From DAHUXD01 sp963805495 (lineage in GTDB: Bacteria > Acidobacteriota > Thermoanaerobaculia > UBA5066 > Gp7-AA6), in the NCBI GenBank assembly GCA_963805495.1, contig CAWDUQ010000004.1, positions 682,001-746,000 of the forward strand: 64,000 nt of DNA, in the 5' to 3' direction. Under the pieces are notes generated by a model. The model was not told the origin of the DNA, did no database searches, and saw nothing but the letters and a program-made list of their open reading frames with translations. Positions 44,304-52,319 of the stretch are shown one piece after another. The number at the start of each line of letters is the position of its first letter. Position 1 is the first letter of the stretch. The translations under genes and the position numbers were made by a program.

Positions 44304-46070
44304 CCGCGGCGCGGGGTCTCCGGTTCGCCGGAGCCTGGCCCGCCGTCGGCGTCGGACTCGCCTGCGGCTTCGTCGTTGCGGTCGAACTCATCCGTCGGCT
44401 GGGCCCCGCGGTCCTGGCGGACCCCGAGGCGGCGTGGGCCCCGTGGCGACTGCTCCTCGGCCTCGCCGTGGCTGCCGGCGCGGGCGCGGCGGGCGCGGCG
44501 GGCGCCGCCCTCTTTGCCTCCTGGGCTCGCGTGCCGGCCGCCGGCGAGTCGCTCGAGCCGCTGTCCCTCGGCCGCGGCACCCTCCTCGTCCTGGCGTTCG
44601 CGGCGGTGGCCATCGGCGCGGCCCTGCGCTTTGCGGCGCTCGACCGCATTCCCGAATCGCTCTGGGTCGACGACCTTTCGCTGATCCGGCCGGCGCTCGA
44701 GCTTTCGGGTGCGCCGCCGGATTTCGCCGACGCCATCCGCGCCACGCCCTACGGCGTGTCGAAGCCCTACGGCACGATCGGGGTCCTCTACCTCGAGGGA
44801 TACCGCGCCCTGCTCCGGCTGGCCGGAACGAGCGTCTTCGGTGTCCGTCTCCCCTCGGCGTTGGCGGGAGCGGTCTCGCTACTCACGGCGGCGCTGCTCG
44901 GCCGGGCGCTGCTGCCGACCGGGGGGAGCGCTCACCGCCCTCATCCTCGCGGGCCTGCGCTGGCACCTCATCCTGTCGCGCTGGGCCTTCTGCATGATCG
45001 TGCTCGCGCCGATCGTGGACGTCGCGACGCTCCTTCTCCTGAGGGCGCGCGGCCGCGGGCGCGCGCCGGCCGCTCTGGCCGCCGGCGCGGTGGCCGGGAT
45101 CGGCGCGCACGTGTACCTCTCGGCCTGGCCCGCAGCCGCGGCCCTGCTGCTTTTCGCACTCTGGCCGGCCCGACCGGAAGAGACGCGCCGCGCGCGGGCC
45201 GTTCGCGCCGGCGTGTTCCTGCTGGGGTTCGCGGCGTGCGCCGCGCCCCTCTTCCTGCTGCGCGAAGGCCGCACGACTCCGTACTTCGCGCGGACCGCGG
45301 ATCACAACGTCGTCCTCGAGATGCGGCGCGAGCGCTCCGTGCTTCCCCCGGTCTTTGCCGCAGCCGACGCGCTTTCCTCCCCGTGGTTCCTGGCGGATCC
45401 CTCGCCGCGACACGATCTGCCGGGCCGGCGGCGGCTCGGCTGGCTCTACGGCGTCCCCGTGGCGATCGCGCTCGGTCGCGCCCTCCTCCGTCCGGGCGAG
45501 CCTCTCTCGGGGCTGCTCCTCGCGCACGCGGCCGCGTTCCTCGCCGCGGTCGTCGCGGGCGGGCAGGCGGACAATCCGAACGGGTCGCGCTTCGGCTATC
45601 TCACGACGGTCGCCGCCGTGGCGGTCGCTGCGGGGGTCCTCTGGCTGATCGCCCGGGTTTCGCGTGCAAACCGGCGTGCCGCCGCTCTCGCCGCGGTCGG
45701 CGCGATCGCCGTGAGCGGCGTGCTTTCCGCCCGCGACGCGTTGCTGACCTGGGGCGCGGACCCCCGCACATTTCGCGGATTCCACGGCGAGGACACGCGC
45801 ATCGGGCGGGCCGCCGCGCGGTGGGAGCGGTACGGCGCCGTCGACGTCGAGCCCGGCGTCGGTCATTCGCCGATCGCGATCGAGGCCGTCCGCCGCTATC
45901 GGTTGGACCCGGACCTCAACGCCGATCCACCCCGGCCGTCCGCGCCGTTGCGCATCCGGCTCGCACCCCCCGGCACGGCAGCGGAGGACGGGGAGCGCCT
46001 GGTGGAACAGGTCGAGGACCCGGAGGGGCGCGTGCGGGCGGTGGTGCTGGCGAGCCGGGCGCGACGCTAG
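44300..46070 (+). pseudogene. GT-C glycosyltransferase-like membrane protein, frameshifted at a G6 run
   Basis: Two overlapping frames together form one polytopic protein of about 590 residues. Frame 1 (from GTG 44300) gives TM1-TM4, the loop ESLWVDDLSLIRPALELSGA typical of GT-C/PMT-like enzymes, and helix SALAGAVSLLTAALLGRALL. Frame 2 continues at GGALTALILAGLRWHLILSR through several more helices to TAG 46070. The switch falls at GGGGGG (44921-44926); one G fewer restores the frame. It could be a sequencing error, a real null allele or slippage/phase variation. The GTG overlaps the FHA stop. The stop shares CTAG with the convergent dioxygenase gene. Confidence 0.72.
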
Positions 46071-46615
46071 CGGGGCATGCCGGCGGGGACGCGCGACGTC
46101 TCCGCGAGAACGTCGGGGCCGACGTCGAAGGCCGAGGGCATGATCGAGATCAGGCCCGAGGCGTCCCAGATCCCCATGGTGCGCAGCGGCGGCCGGTAGA
46201 TGTGAAGCGAGACGGCGCGGGCGCTCGTCGGGGCGAGGCGATGCAGAGTGGTCGGCCCGATGTCGGAGAGATCGCCTTCCGGGCGGGGCCGGCTGTCGGA
46301 GAGCTCGGGCTTCTCGTACGGCGTCGTGAAGCGCTCCTCCGCGAGCGTTCCCGAGAGAACGACCATTCCGCCCATGACGCCGCGGTGATCGTGGATCGGG
46401 GTCATCTGGCCGCTCTGCCAGGCGATGAGCATGACTTCCCAGTCGTCCCACAGAAGGATGGGATGCCGGACGTACCGCTCCTGCGCGAACCGCACACGGT
46501 CGAGATATCGCTCGGTTTCCCGCGCGACCCGCGCACAGAGGCTCCCGGGCGTGGGGCGCTCGGGCCGGCCCGACGCGTCGAGGATGACTTCCCGAACCGC
46601 TTCGGCGAAAGTCAC
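46067..46615 (-). CDS. Cysteine dioxygenase-like cupin enzyme
   Basis: This 182-residue non-haem iron cupin resembles type I cysteine dioxygenase. The metal motif is in AWQSGQMTPIHDHRGVMGGM (two His), and the third His is in AVSLHIYRPPLRTMGIWD, a hallmark block of the family. It would oxidise cysteine or a related thiol to a sulfinate; the exact thiol is not determinable. The GTG start at 46615 is read from a minus-strand TATAGT about 60 nt upstream. The stop shares CTAG (46067-46070) with the glycosyltransferase. Confidence 0.85.
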   Translation of the reverse strand: MTFAEAVREVILDASGRPERPTPGSLCARVARETERYLDRVRFAQERYVRHPILLWDDWEVMLIAWQSGQMTPIHDHRGVMGGMVVLSGTLAEERFTTPYEKPELSDSRPRPEGDLSDIGPTTLHRLAPTSARAVSLHIYRPPLRTMGIWDASGLISIMPSAFDVGPDVLAETSRVPAGMPR

Positions 46616-46648
46616 GGGGTCAGGAACCGACCTTTGGGCATGGGCAAA

Positions 46649-46681
46649 CGCTCAATTCTCCGCTCAATCAGCGTGACTATA
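46649..46681 (-). promoter_or_regulatory. Dioxygenase promoter with two direct repeats
   Basis: On the minus strand the -10 is TATAGT (46676-46681). Immediately downstream are two exact copies of ATTGAGCG (plus-strand CGCTCAAT at 46649-46656 and 46661-46668) with a 12-bp period. Their position at and after the start site would suit a repressor. The leader to GTG 46615 is about 50 nt. Confidence 0.45.
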
Positions 46682-46738
46682 GACCATCGACACAGGGCCA
46701 GAGGCGAGGCTTGACCCCATGCTATCGTCCGCCCGCAA

Positions 46739-47791
46739 ATGAAAATCGCGGTGGTCCCCGGCGACGGGATCGGGGTCGACGTCACGGCCGAGGCGGTCAA
46801 GGTCCTGGAACGGGTCGCCCGGCGTCGGGGGATCGCCTTCGAGCCCGTCTTCTTCCCGTGGAGCGCGGATCACTTCCTGAAGACCGGCGTGTCGATTCCC
46901 GCCGGCGGGTTCGACGACTGGGCGAAGAACTACGATGCCGTCTTCATGGGAGCGTTCGGGGACCCGCGGGTACCGGACATGAAGCACGCCGCCGACATCC
47001 TTCTCGGCGCCCGGTTCGAGCTCGACCTCTACGTCAACTACCGGCCGGTCCGCTGTCTCGACGACAGGCTCTGCCCCCTGAAGGGCTTCGGAGCCCGCGA
47101 CGTCGATTTCGTCGTCTTCCGCGAAAACACCGAGGGCTCGTACGTCGGCTCGGGCGGTCATCTCAAGAAAGGGACGCCGCAGGAAGTCGCGGTGCAGGAG
47201 GACATCTCGACCCGCCTCGGGGTCGAGCGGATCGTCCGATACGCTTTCGAGTTCGCGAGCTCCCGCGGACGCCGCCGCGTCGTGATGTCGGACAAGTCGA
47301 ACGCGATGCGGTTCGTCGGGGACCTCTGGCAGCGAACGTTCGCGGAGGTCGCGCGGGAGTACCCCGCGATCGAGGCCTCCCACCTCTACATCGACGCTCT
47401 GTGCATGCAGATGGTCAAGGATCCCCGGCAGTTCGAGGTCGTCGTGACCAACAACATGTTCGGCGACATCGCGACCGATCTCGGGGCAGCGCTCCAGGGC
47501 GGACTCGGGATGGCGGCGTCCGGCAACCTCCACCCCGGCCGGGTCTCCATGTTCGAGCCGGTGCACGGCTCCGCCCCGAAGTACGCCGGCACCGGCAAGG
47601 CCAACCCCTTCGGCGCCATCCTGACGGCCGGGCTGCTCCTCGATCACCTCGGCCATGCGGCCGAAGCCGCGGCCGTCGAGGCCGCCGTGGCGGCCTGCGT
47701 GCACGACGGCCGGGCGACCGTGGACGTCGGCGGGTCGCTCACGACCTCCGCCGCGGGCGACGCGGTCGCCGAGCGCCTGCGCTTCGATTGA
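46739..47791 (+). CDS. Isopropylmalate/isocitrate dehydrogenase-family enzyme
   Basis: This 350-residue beta-decarboxylating dehydrogenase starts KIAVVPGDGIGVDVTAEAVK. It has the substrate-helix region ILLGARFELDLYVNYRPVR, FRENTEGSYVGSG, SDKSNAMRFVGDLWQRTF and YIDALCMQMVKDPRQFEVVV, then the metal/NAD signature NMFGDIATDLGAALQGGLGM and VHGSAPKYAGTGKANPFGAI. The length fits LeuB or tartrate dehydrogenase. With no leuACD nearby I leave the substrate open. ATG 46739 lies 10 nt after a TATCGT -10-like hexamer. Confidence 0.88.
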   Translation: MKIAVVPGDGIGVDVTAEAVKVLERVARRRGIAFEPVFFPWSADHFLKTGVSIPAGGFDDWAKNYDAVFMGAFGDPRVPDMKHAADILLGARFELDLYVNYRPVRCLDDRLCPLKGFGARDVDFVVFRENTEGSYVGSGGHLKKGTPQEVAVQEDISTRLGVERIVRYAFEFASSRGRRRVVMSDKSNAMRFVGDLWQRTFAEVAREYPAIEASHLYIDALCMQMVKDPRQFEVVVTNNMFGDIATDLGAALQGGLGMAASGNLHPGRVSMFEPVHGSAPKYAGTGKANPFGAILTAGLLLDHLGHAAEAAAVEAAVAACVHDGRATVDVGGSLTTSAAGDAVAERLRFD

Positions 47792-47817
47792 GCCGTTCCC
47801 GCCGGGATCGGCCCTGC

Positions 47818-47823
47818 TACAAT
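47818..47823 (+). promoter_or_regulatory. -10 hexamer TACAAT for the secreted protein gene
   Basis: TACAAT is followed by a 24-nt leader containing GAAGGAG before ATG 47848. This is one of the few promoters here with a conventional Shine-Dalgarno leader. Confidence 0.55.
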
Positions 47824-47847
47824 GCGCGGACGAAGGAGAATCCAAAC

Positions 47848-48420
47848 ATGGCTGCTTTTGCGCGCAGATTGCTCGCTGCTTCGGCCGCCGCTTTCTTCAT
47901 CCTTTCCCTCTCGCCCCTGAGCGCCGCGGACACATTTCTCAACTCCGACGACGCCAAGGAGAAGGACGAGCCGCACAAGTTCCTGCCAGACTACGACAAG
48001 CTCGTCAAGGGCAAGGACGCCGACTGGGTCTACTTCCCGAAAGGCAGCCTCAAGTCCTACAAGACCGTTTTGGTCAAGGACTTCGAGTCCAACGGCAGGG
48101 GCCGCGACTCCCGGGACGCCGCCCGGGAAGGCAAGGAATACGCGGAGCAGTGGCTCGGGAAGGAAGGCTTCGACATCGTCGAGAAAGGCGCAGACCTCGT
48201 CATCGAGGGCAACGTCTTCAACGCGTGGGAGCCGAGCGGCGCCGCCCGGTACTGGGGCGGATGGGCCGCCAATCCGGGCGTGGGCCTCGAGCTTCTGATC
48301 AAGGACAAGAGCGGTGCCGTGGTCGGCGAGCTCCGGCAGAAGGCCAAGGGCTCCACGATCCCCGACGCTGTCGAAAACGGCCTCGAGGACATGTGCAAGT
48401 CGATCGCCAGGGGCAAATAA
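47848..48420 (+). CDS. Secreted protein (DUF4410-like), unknown function
   Basis: This 190-residue exported protein has a signal peptide (RRLLAASAAAFFILSLSPLS, cleaved near SAAD). The mature part contains YKTVLVKDFESNGRGRD, a helix (GKEYAEQWLGKEG), DLVIEGNVFNAWEPSGAARY, a glycine-rich WGGWAANPGVGLELLIKDKS and a C-terminal helix. This alpha/beta arrangement resembles DUF4410 and similar lipoprotein-associated folds that assemble from a KxVxVxxF strand; the family match is tentative. It has its own promoter and strong leader. A 14-bp-stem hairpin lies 53 nt after the stop. Confidence 0.7.
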   Translation: MAAFARRLLAASAAAFFILSLSPLSAADTFLNSDDAKEKDEPHKFLPDYDKLVKGKDADWVYFPKGSLKSYKTVLVKDFESNGRGRDSRDAAREGKEYAEQWLGKEGFDIVEKGADLVIEGNVFNAWEPSGAARYWGGWAANPGVGLELLIKDKSGAVVGELRQKAKGSTIPDAVENGLEDMCKSIARGK

Positions 48421-48433
48421 CCGCGCGCCGTAT

Positions 48434-48461
48434 TTGTCTATAAGCTATTGCATATAAACAA
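48434..48461. promoter_or_regulatory. AT-rich imperfect palindrome upstream of phoH
   Basis: TTGTCTATAAGC (48434-48445) and GCATATAAACAA (48450-48461) are inverted repeats matching at 10 of 12 positions around TATT. The run is strikingly AT-rich for this genome. It contains several -10-like hexamers (TATAAG, TATAAA), so it may be both promoter and operator for the phoH operon. Confidence 0.5.
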
Positions 48462-48473
48462 CTTGATCCGCAT

Positions 48474-48508
48474 CGACGGGGCCCGGTCACGGAACCGGGC
48501 CCTCGTCG
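48474..48508 (+). terminator. Long GC hairpin between the secreted gene and phoH
   Basis: GGGCCCGGT (48479-48487) pairs with ACCGGGCCC (48494-48502), and outer CGACG (48474-48478) pairs with CGTCG (48504-48508) around a 1-nt bulge. The stem totals 14 bp. It has no T-run. It may terminate the upstream gene or act in the phoH leader, 21 nt before the AAGGAG site. Confidence 0.5.
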
Positions 48509-48541
48509 TGGTACCGTTTACGGCCTCAAGGAGCAGCGCCG

Positions 48542-49543
48542 ATTTCTGAACCCAGCCACGCCGTAACCCTCCCCGAAACCGGACTGACCGCGCTCTTCGG
48601 AATCGCCGACGAAAACCTGCGGGCCATCGAGAACGCCTTCGGCGTTCGGCTTCAGGCTCGCGGCAGCGAGATCGCCGTCGTCGGGGGGGAGGCTGCGGCC
48701 CAGGATGCCGCCCGCCGGCTTCTCTCGGGGCTTTCCGACCTCATGGCCGGCGGCTTTCCCCTGCGCGGCGCAGACGTGGCGACGGCGATCCGGGTCGCCC
48801 GCGAGGACCCTGGGGTGTCCCTGACTGAGTTCTTCACGGACAGCCCGTTCGGGCCGACCTTGAAGTCGGTCGTCACGGTCCGGAACATCAAGCAGCGCCT
48901 CTACGTCCAGACGATCGACCGTCACGACCTCGTCTTCGCGATCGGCCCGGCCGGCACCGGCAAGACCTATCTCGCCGTCGCGATGGCGGCGGCGGCGTTA
49001 CTCGAGAAGAAGGTCAAGCGGATCGTCCTCGCGCGGCCGGCCGTGGAGGCCGGCGAGCGCCTGGGGTTTCTGCCGGGAGACCTCGTCGAGAAGGTCAACC
49101 CGTACCTGCGCCCCCTTTACGACGCCCTCTACGACATCCTGGGCTACGAGCGCACCGCGAAGCTCCTGGAGCGGGGCATCATCGAAGTGGCGCCGATCGC
49201 CTTCATGCGCGGCCGCACCCTGAACGACGCCTTCATCATCCTCGACGAGGCGCAGAACACGACGCCCGAGCAGATGAAGATGGTCCTGACCCGCATCGGT
49301 TTCGGATCGAAGGCCGTGGTGACGGGCGACATCACGCAGATCGACCTTCCCCAGGGCAAGATGTCCGGGCTGCGCGAAGCGCAGCAGATCCTCTCCCGGA
49401 TCGAGGGGATCAAGTTCGTCCTGTTCGACGAGCGCGACGTGGTTCGCCACGCACTCGTGCAGTCGATCATCACGGCCTACGAAACGCTCGACCGCGAGCG
49501 TGAAGCCGCCGCCGGCAACGGCCGGCCCGCTTCCGCCCGCTGA
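48542..49543 (+). CDS. phoH: PhoH-like ATPase, apparently starting at ATT
   Basis: This PhoH/YbeZ-type P-loop ATPase is linked to rRNA maturation with YbeY. The ATPase core has FAIGPAGTGKTYLAVAMAAA, RPAVEAGERLGFLPGDL, AFIILDEAQNTTPEQM and TGDITQIDLPQG. The first ATG in frame (48743) would cut off a conserved KH-like N-terminal region (LTALFGIADENLRAIENAFG, VRLQARGSEIAVVGG). Upstream, CAAGGAG sits 8 nt before ATT 48542, giving 333 residues, the family norm. No ATG, GTG or TTG exists in that stretch. Leads the operon phoH-pgpH-ybeY-corC-era. Confidence 0.85.
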   Translation: MSEPSHAVTLPETGLTALFGIADENLRAIENAFGVRLQARGSEIAVVGGEAAAQDAARRLLSGLSDLMAGGFPLRGADVATAIRVAREDPGVSLTEFFTDSPFGPTLKSVVTVRNIKQRLYVQTIDRHDLVFAIGPAGTGKTYLAVAMAAAALLEKKVKRIVLARPAVEAGERLGFLPGDLVEKVNPYLRPLYDALYDILGYERTAKLLERGIIEVAPIAFMRGRTLNDAFIILDEAQNTTPEQMKMVLTRIGFGSKAVVTGDITQIDLPQGKMSGLREAQQILSRIEGIKFVLFDERDVVRHALVQSIITAYETLDREREAAAGNGRPASAR

Positions 49544-49551
49544 GGACGTCG

Positions 49552-51858
49552 ATGGCGGACGAAGCGCCCGAAGGGCGCACGAAGACCCATTTCGGCAGCC
49601 CGGCCGCCGAAGCCGGCGGCGGGTTGCCGCGGCGCCCGGAGCTGCGCCCGTGGCTCTGGGCGATCGCGTACGTCCTCGTGACCACCCTGGCGTTTTCGCC
49701 GTCGCTGTCCTTCCGCGACACCCCGGTGACGCCGGGCATGGTGGCTCCGCACGACGTGGTGGCCCCCCGCGACCTGATCGTGCCGGACCCGGACGCGACC
49801 GCCCGACGGCGGGCCGAAGCCTCGGCCGAGGTCCTGCCCCTGTACGAGGCGGACGCGATGGCGGCGGGCCGCTTCGAGGAGGAGCTGCGCGCCGCCTTCG
49901 TCCGGGCGCGTACGGTCGCCTCGCGGGCCCGTCCCCGCGGCGCCGTGACGCCCGAGGTCCGGGACGCTTTCACGCTTCCGATCGGCGACGAGGCCCTCGC
50001 CGCCCTCGCCCGCCAGGGGTTCTCGAAGGATCTCGAGGACCGCTTCGTCGCGATCGGCCTCGACCTCTATCGCACCGGTGTGGCGGACCACCGGGACCTT
50101 GCGCCCGAGGCCCGGAGCCGCGGCCTCGCGGTGCGGGACAGCGCGTCCGGACGAGAGACGCGGCTTCGCGAGGCCTCGACCCTCGAGTACGGCAACGAGA
50201 CCAAGGCCGCGGTGGCCGCGCGGCTGGTGGACACGCCGCTTTCCGTGCGCGAGCGCGCCGAGGCCGCGGCGTTTCTCGCCGCGATCCTGCGACCGAACCT
50301 GACCTACGACGGAAATCTCACGGCGTCGCGCCGCGAAGCCGCCGCGCGCTCGGTCGAGAGCGTCTTCACCCGGATCCCGCGCGGCAAGGTGATCGTGCGG
50401 CGGGGCGACGAGGTGTCGACGCGCGCGGCCCAGTGGATCGCGGCGGTTCGCGCATCCGCCTCGGACCCCTCCTCGTGGGTCAAGGTCACCGGCGTCCTGA
50501 TCCTCCAGGTGCTGGCGGTGGCGGCCTACTGGCTCGACGCCCGGCGCCAGCGGCGCCGCAAGCGCGAGCGCTCGGCGTCCGTCGTGTTCGGCTCGGTGCT
50601 CGCGACCGGAATCCTGTTCGCACTCGTGACGCGCGGCGGGTTCGCCCTGGCGCAGGCCCTCTCGCCCTCGCTCGAAGGGGCCTCCGGGGCCGTGAACTAT
50701 GCCATCCCGTTCGCCGCCGGGCCGATCGTCGTCAGCCTCGTCGCCGGCATGGGCCCGGCGCTCCTCGTGGCGCTCGTCCATGCGATCGGGGCGGGCGTGC
50801 TGATGGGCCTTTCGTTTCCCTTCGCGCTCTTCTCGGTCGTCGGATCACTCGCCGGCATCTACGGGCTCGGAAAGGTGCGTGCTCGCAGCGTGCTCCTCGC
50901 CATGGGCGGAATGGTCGCCGTTGGAAATCTCGTGGCGATCGCCGCGATTCACTTCCTGTCCGCGGGGCCGTGGGGCTGGGAGTTTCTCTACGACGCCCTC
51001 GCGGGGACCGCCGGCGGCCTGATGGTCGCCATGGTCGTGGGGCTCTTCCTGCCGATCTTCGAGCACCTGTTCTCGGTGGTGACGGACATCCGCCTCCTCG
51101 AGCTCTCCAACCAGAACCTCCCGCTTCTGCGCAATCTGGCCCTGGAGGCCCCCGGCACGTACCAGCACTCGCTGATGCTCGGCCACCTCGCCGAGGCGGC
51201 GGCCGAGGCGATCGGCGCCGACGCCCTGCTGGCGCGCGTGTCCGGTTACTACCACGACATCGGCAAGACGAAAATGCCCGACTACTTCATCGAGAACCAG
51301 TCCAAGGGCTTCAATCGCCACGACCGGCTGGAGCCCTCGATGTCGGCGCTCATCATCGCGGCGCACGTCAAGGAAGGCGTCGAGATGGGTACGAAAGCGC
51401 GGCTGCCGGAGCCGATCGTGACGGCGATCCGGGAGCACCACGGCACCAAACTGATCCGTTACTTCTACCAGAAGGCCCTGACGCGGCACGATCCCGCCCA
51501 GGGGCCGGTGCAGGAGACCGAGTATCGTTACCCGGGGCCCAAGCCCTCGACCCGGATCCTCGGGATCCTCATGATCGCCGACGCTGTCGAGGCCGCGTCG
51601 CGGACGCTGCTGGAGCCCACGCCGGCGAAGATCCGCGCGATGATTCAGACAATCGTGGACGACTGCCTGCGCGACGGGCAGTTCGACGCGTGCGACCTGA
51701 CCATGCGCGACCTCGCGACCATCATCGACGCGCTCGAGCGGACCGTCACCACGGTCTTCCATCACCGGATCGACTATCCCGGATTCGACTTCAACCGCGA
51801 GAAGGCGCGCCGGCGCACGGGCGCCGTCCCGGAGGCCGCGGGACCGAGGGCCGTCTGA
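49552..51858 (+). CDS. pgpH: 7TM-HD family (PgpH-like) c-di-AMP phosphodiesterase
   Basis: This 768-residue membrane protein has an N-terminal helix (WLWAIAYVLVTTLAFSPSLS), a large extracytoplasmic 7TMR-HDED domain, a block of seven helices (about residues 305-500) and a C-terminal HD domain. The HD ligands are in HSLMLGHLAEAAAEAIGADA and SGYYHDIGKTKMP, followed by IREHHGTKLIRYFYQKAL. This architecture is that of PgpH, which degrades c-di-AMP in firmicutes. The product is inferred by family. It lies between phoH and ybeY, the common order. ATG 49552 follows the phoH stop by 8 nt. Confidence 0.9.
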   Translation: MADEAPEGRTKTHFGSPAAEAGGGLPRRPELRPWLWAIAYVLVTTLAFSPSLSFRDTPVTPGMVAPHDVVAPRDLIVPDPDATARRRAEASAEVLPLYEADAMAAGRFEEELRAAFVRARTVASRARPRGAVTPEVRDAFTLPIGDEALAALARQGFSKDLEDRFVAIGLDLYRTGVADHRDLAPEARSRGLAVRDSASGRETRLREASTLEYGNETKAAVAARLVDTPLSVRERAEAAAFLAAILRPNLTYDGNLTASRREAAARSVESVFTRIPRGKVIVRRGDEVSTRAAQWIAAVRASASDPSSWVKVTGVLILQVLAVAAYWLDARRQRRRKRERSASVVFGSVLATGILFALVTRGGFALAQALSPSLEGASGAVNYAIPFAAGPIVVSLVAGMGPALLVALVHAIGAGVLMGLSFPFALFSVVGSLAGIYGLGKVRARSVLLAMGGMVAVGNLVAIAAIHFLSAGPWGWEFLYDALAGTAGGLMVAMVVGLFLPIFEHLFSVVTDIRLLELSNQNLPLLRNLALEAPGTYQHSLMLGHLAEAAAEAIGADALLARVSGYYHDIGKTKMPDYFIENQSKGFNRHDRLEPSMSALIIAAHVKEGVEMGTKARLPEPIVTAIREHHGTKLIRYFYQKALTRHDPAQGPVQETEYRYPGPKPSTRILGILMIADAVEAASRTLLEPTPAKIRAMIQTIVDDCLRDGQFDACDLTMRDLATIIDALERTVTTVFHHRIDYPGFDFNREKARRRTGAVPEAAGPRAV

Positions 51859-52319
51859 TGCGGGTCGAAGTCCAGACCCGGGCGGCCGGAGCGCCGCCGG
51901 CCGCGCGCGTCCGAAGCCTGCTGTCCCGCGCGGCCCGGGCCGCCCGCGCGAAAGGGACGGAAGTCTCCGTGCTCTTCTGCGCCGACGCGCGCATGCGGAC
52001 GCTCAACCGCCGCTACCGCGCGAAGGACCGGTCGACGGACGTGCTGGCCTTTCCGGCGGGGGAAACGGCCGGGGGCTTCCTGGGCGACATCGTGATCTCC
52101 GTGCCGTACGCGGAGCGAGAGGCCCGGCGCCGCGCCGAGCCGCGGGCGCGGGAGATCGACCGGCTGCTCGTTCACGGCCTGCTCCACCTGATGGGCTATG
52201 ACCACGAGACGGACGAGGGGCAGATGGAGGCCCTCGAGGGCCGCGTCCGGCGAAGGCTCGGGATCGCGGACGTCGTCCGGGCGCCGCTCCGGGCGGACCG
52301 CCGGCGGAGTACGCGATGA
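51858..52319 (+). CDS. ybeY: Endoribonuclease YbeY
   Basis: This 153-residue single-strand RNase acts in 16S rRNA 3'-end maturation and ribosome quality control. The zinc motif HGLLHLMGYDHETDEG (H-x3-H-x5-H) is intact and NRRYRAKDRSTDVLAFPA is the conserved substrate-side block, followed by LGDIVISVPYAEREA. ATG overlaps the pgpH stop as TGATG, and its own stop overlaps the corC-like ATG. The N-terminal 25 residues are Arg/Ala-rich. Next to phoH and era it forms a rRNA-processing gene set. Confidence 0.95.
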   Translation: MRVEVQTRAAGAPPAARVRSLLSRAARAARAKGTEVSVLFCADARMRTLNRRYRAKDRSTDVLAFPAGETAGGFLGDIVISVPYAEREARRRAEPRAREIDRLLVHGLLHLMGYDHETDEGQMEALEGRVRRRLGIADVVRAPLRADRRRSTR

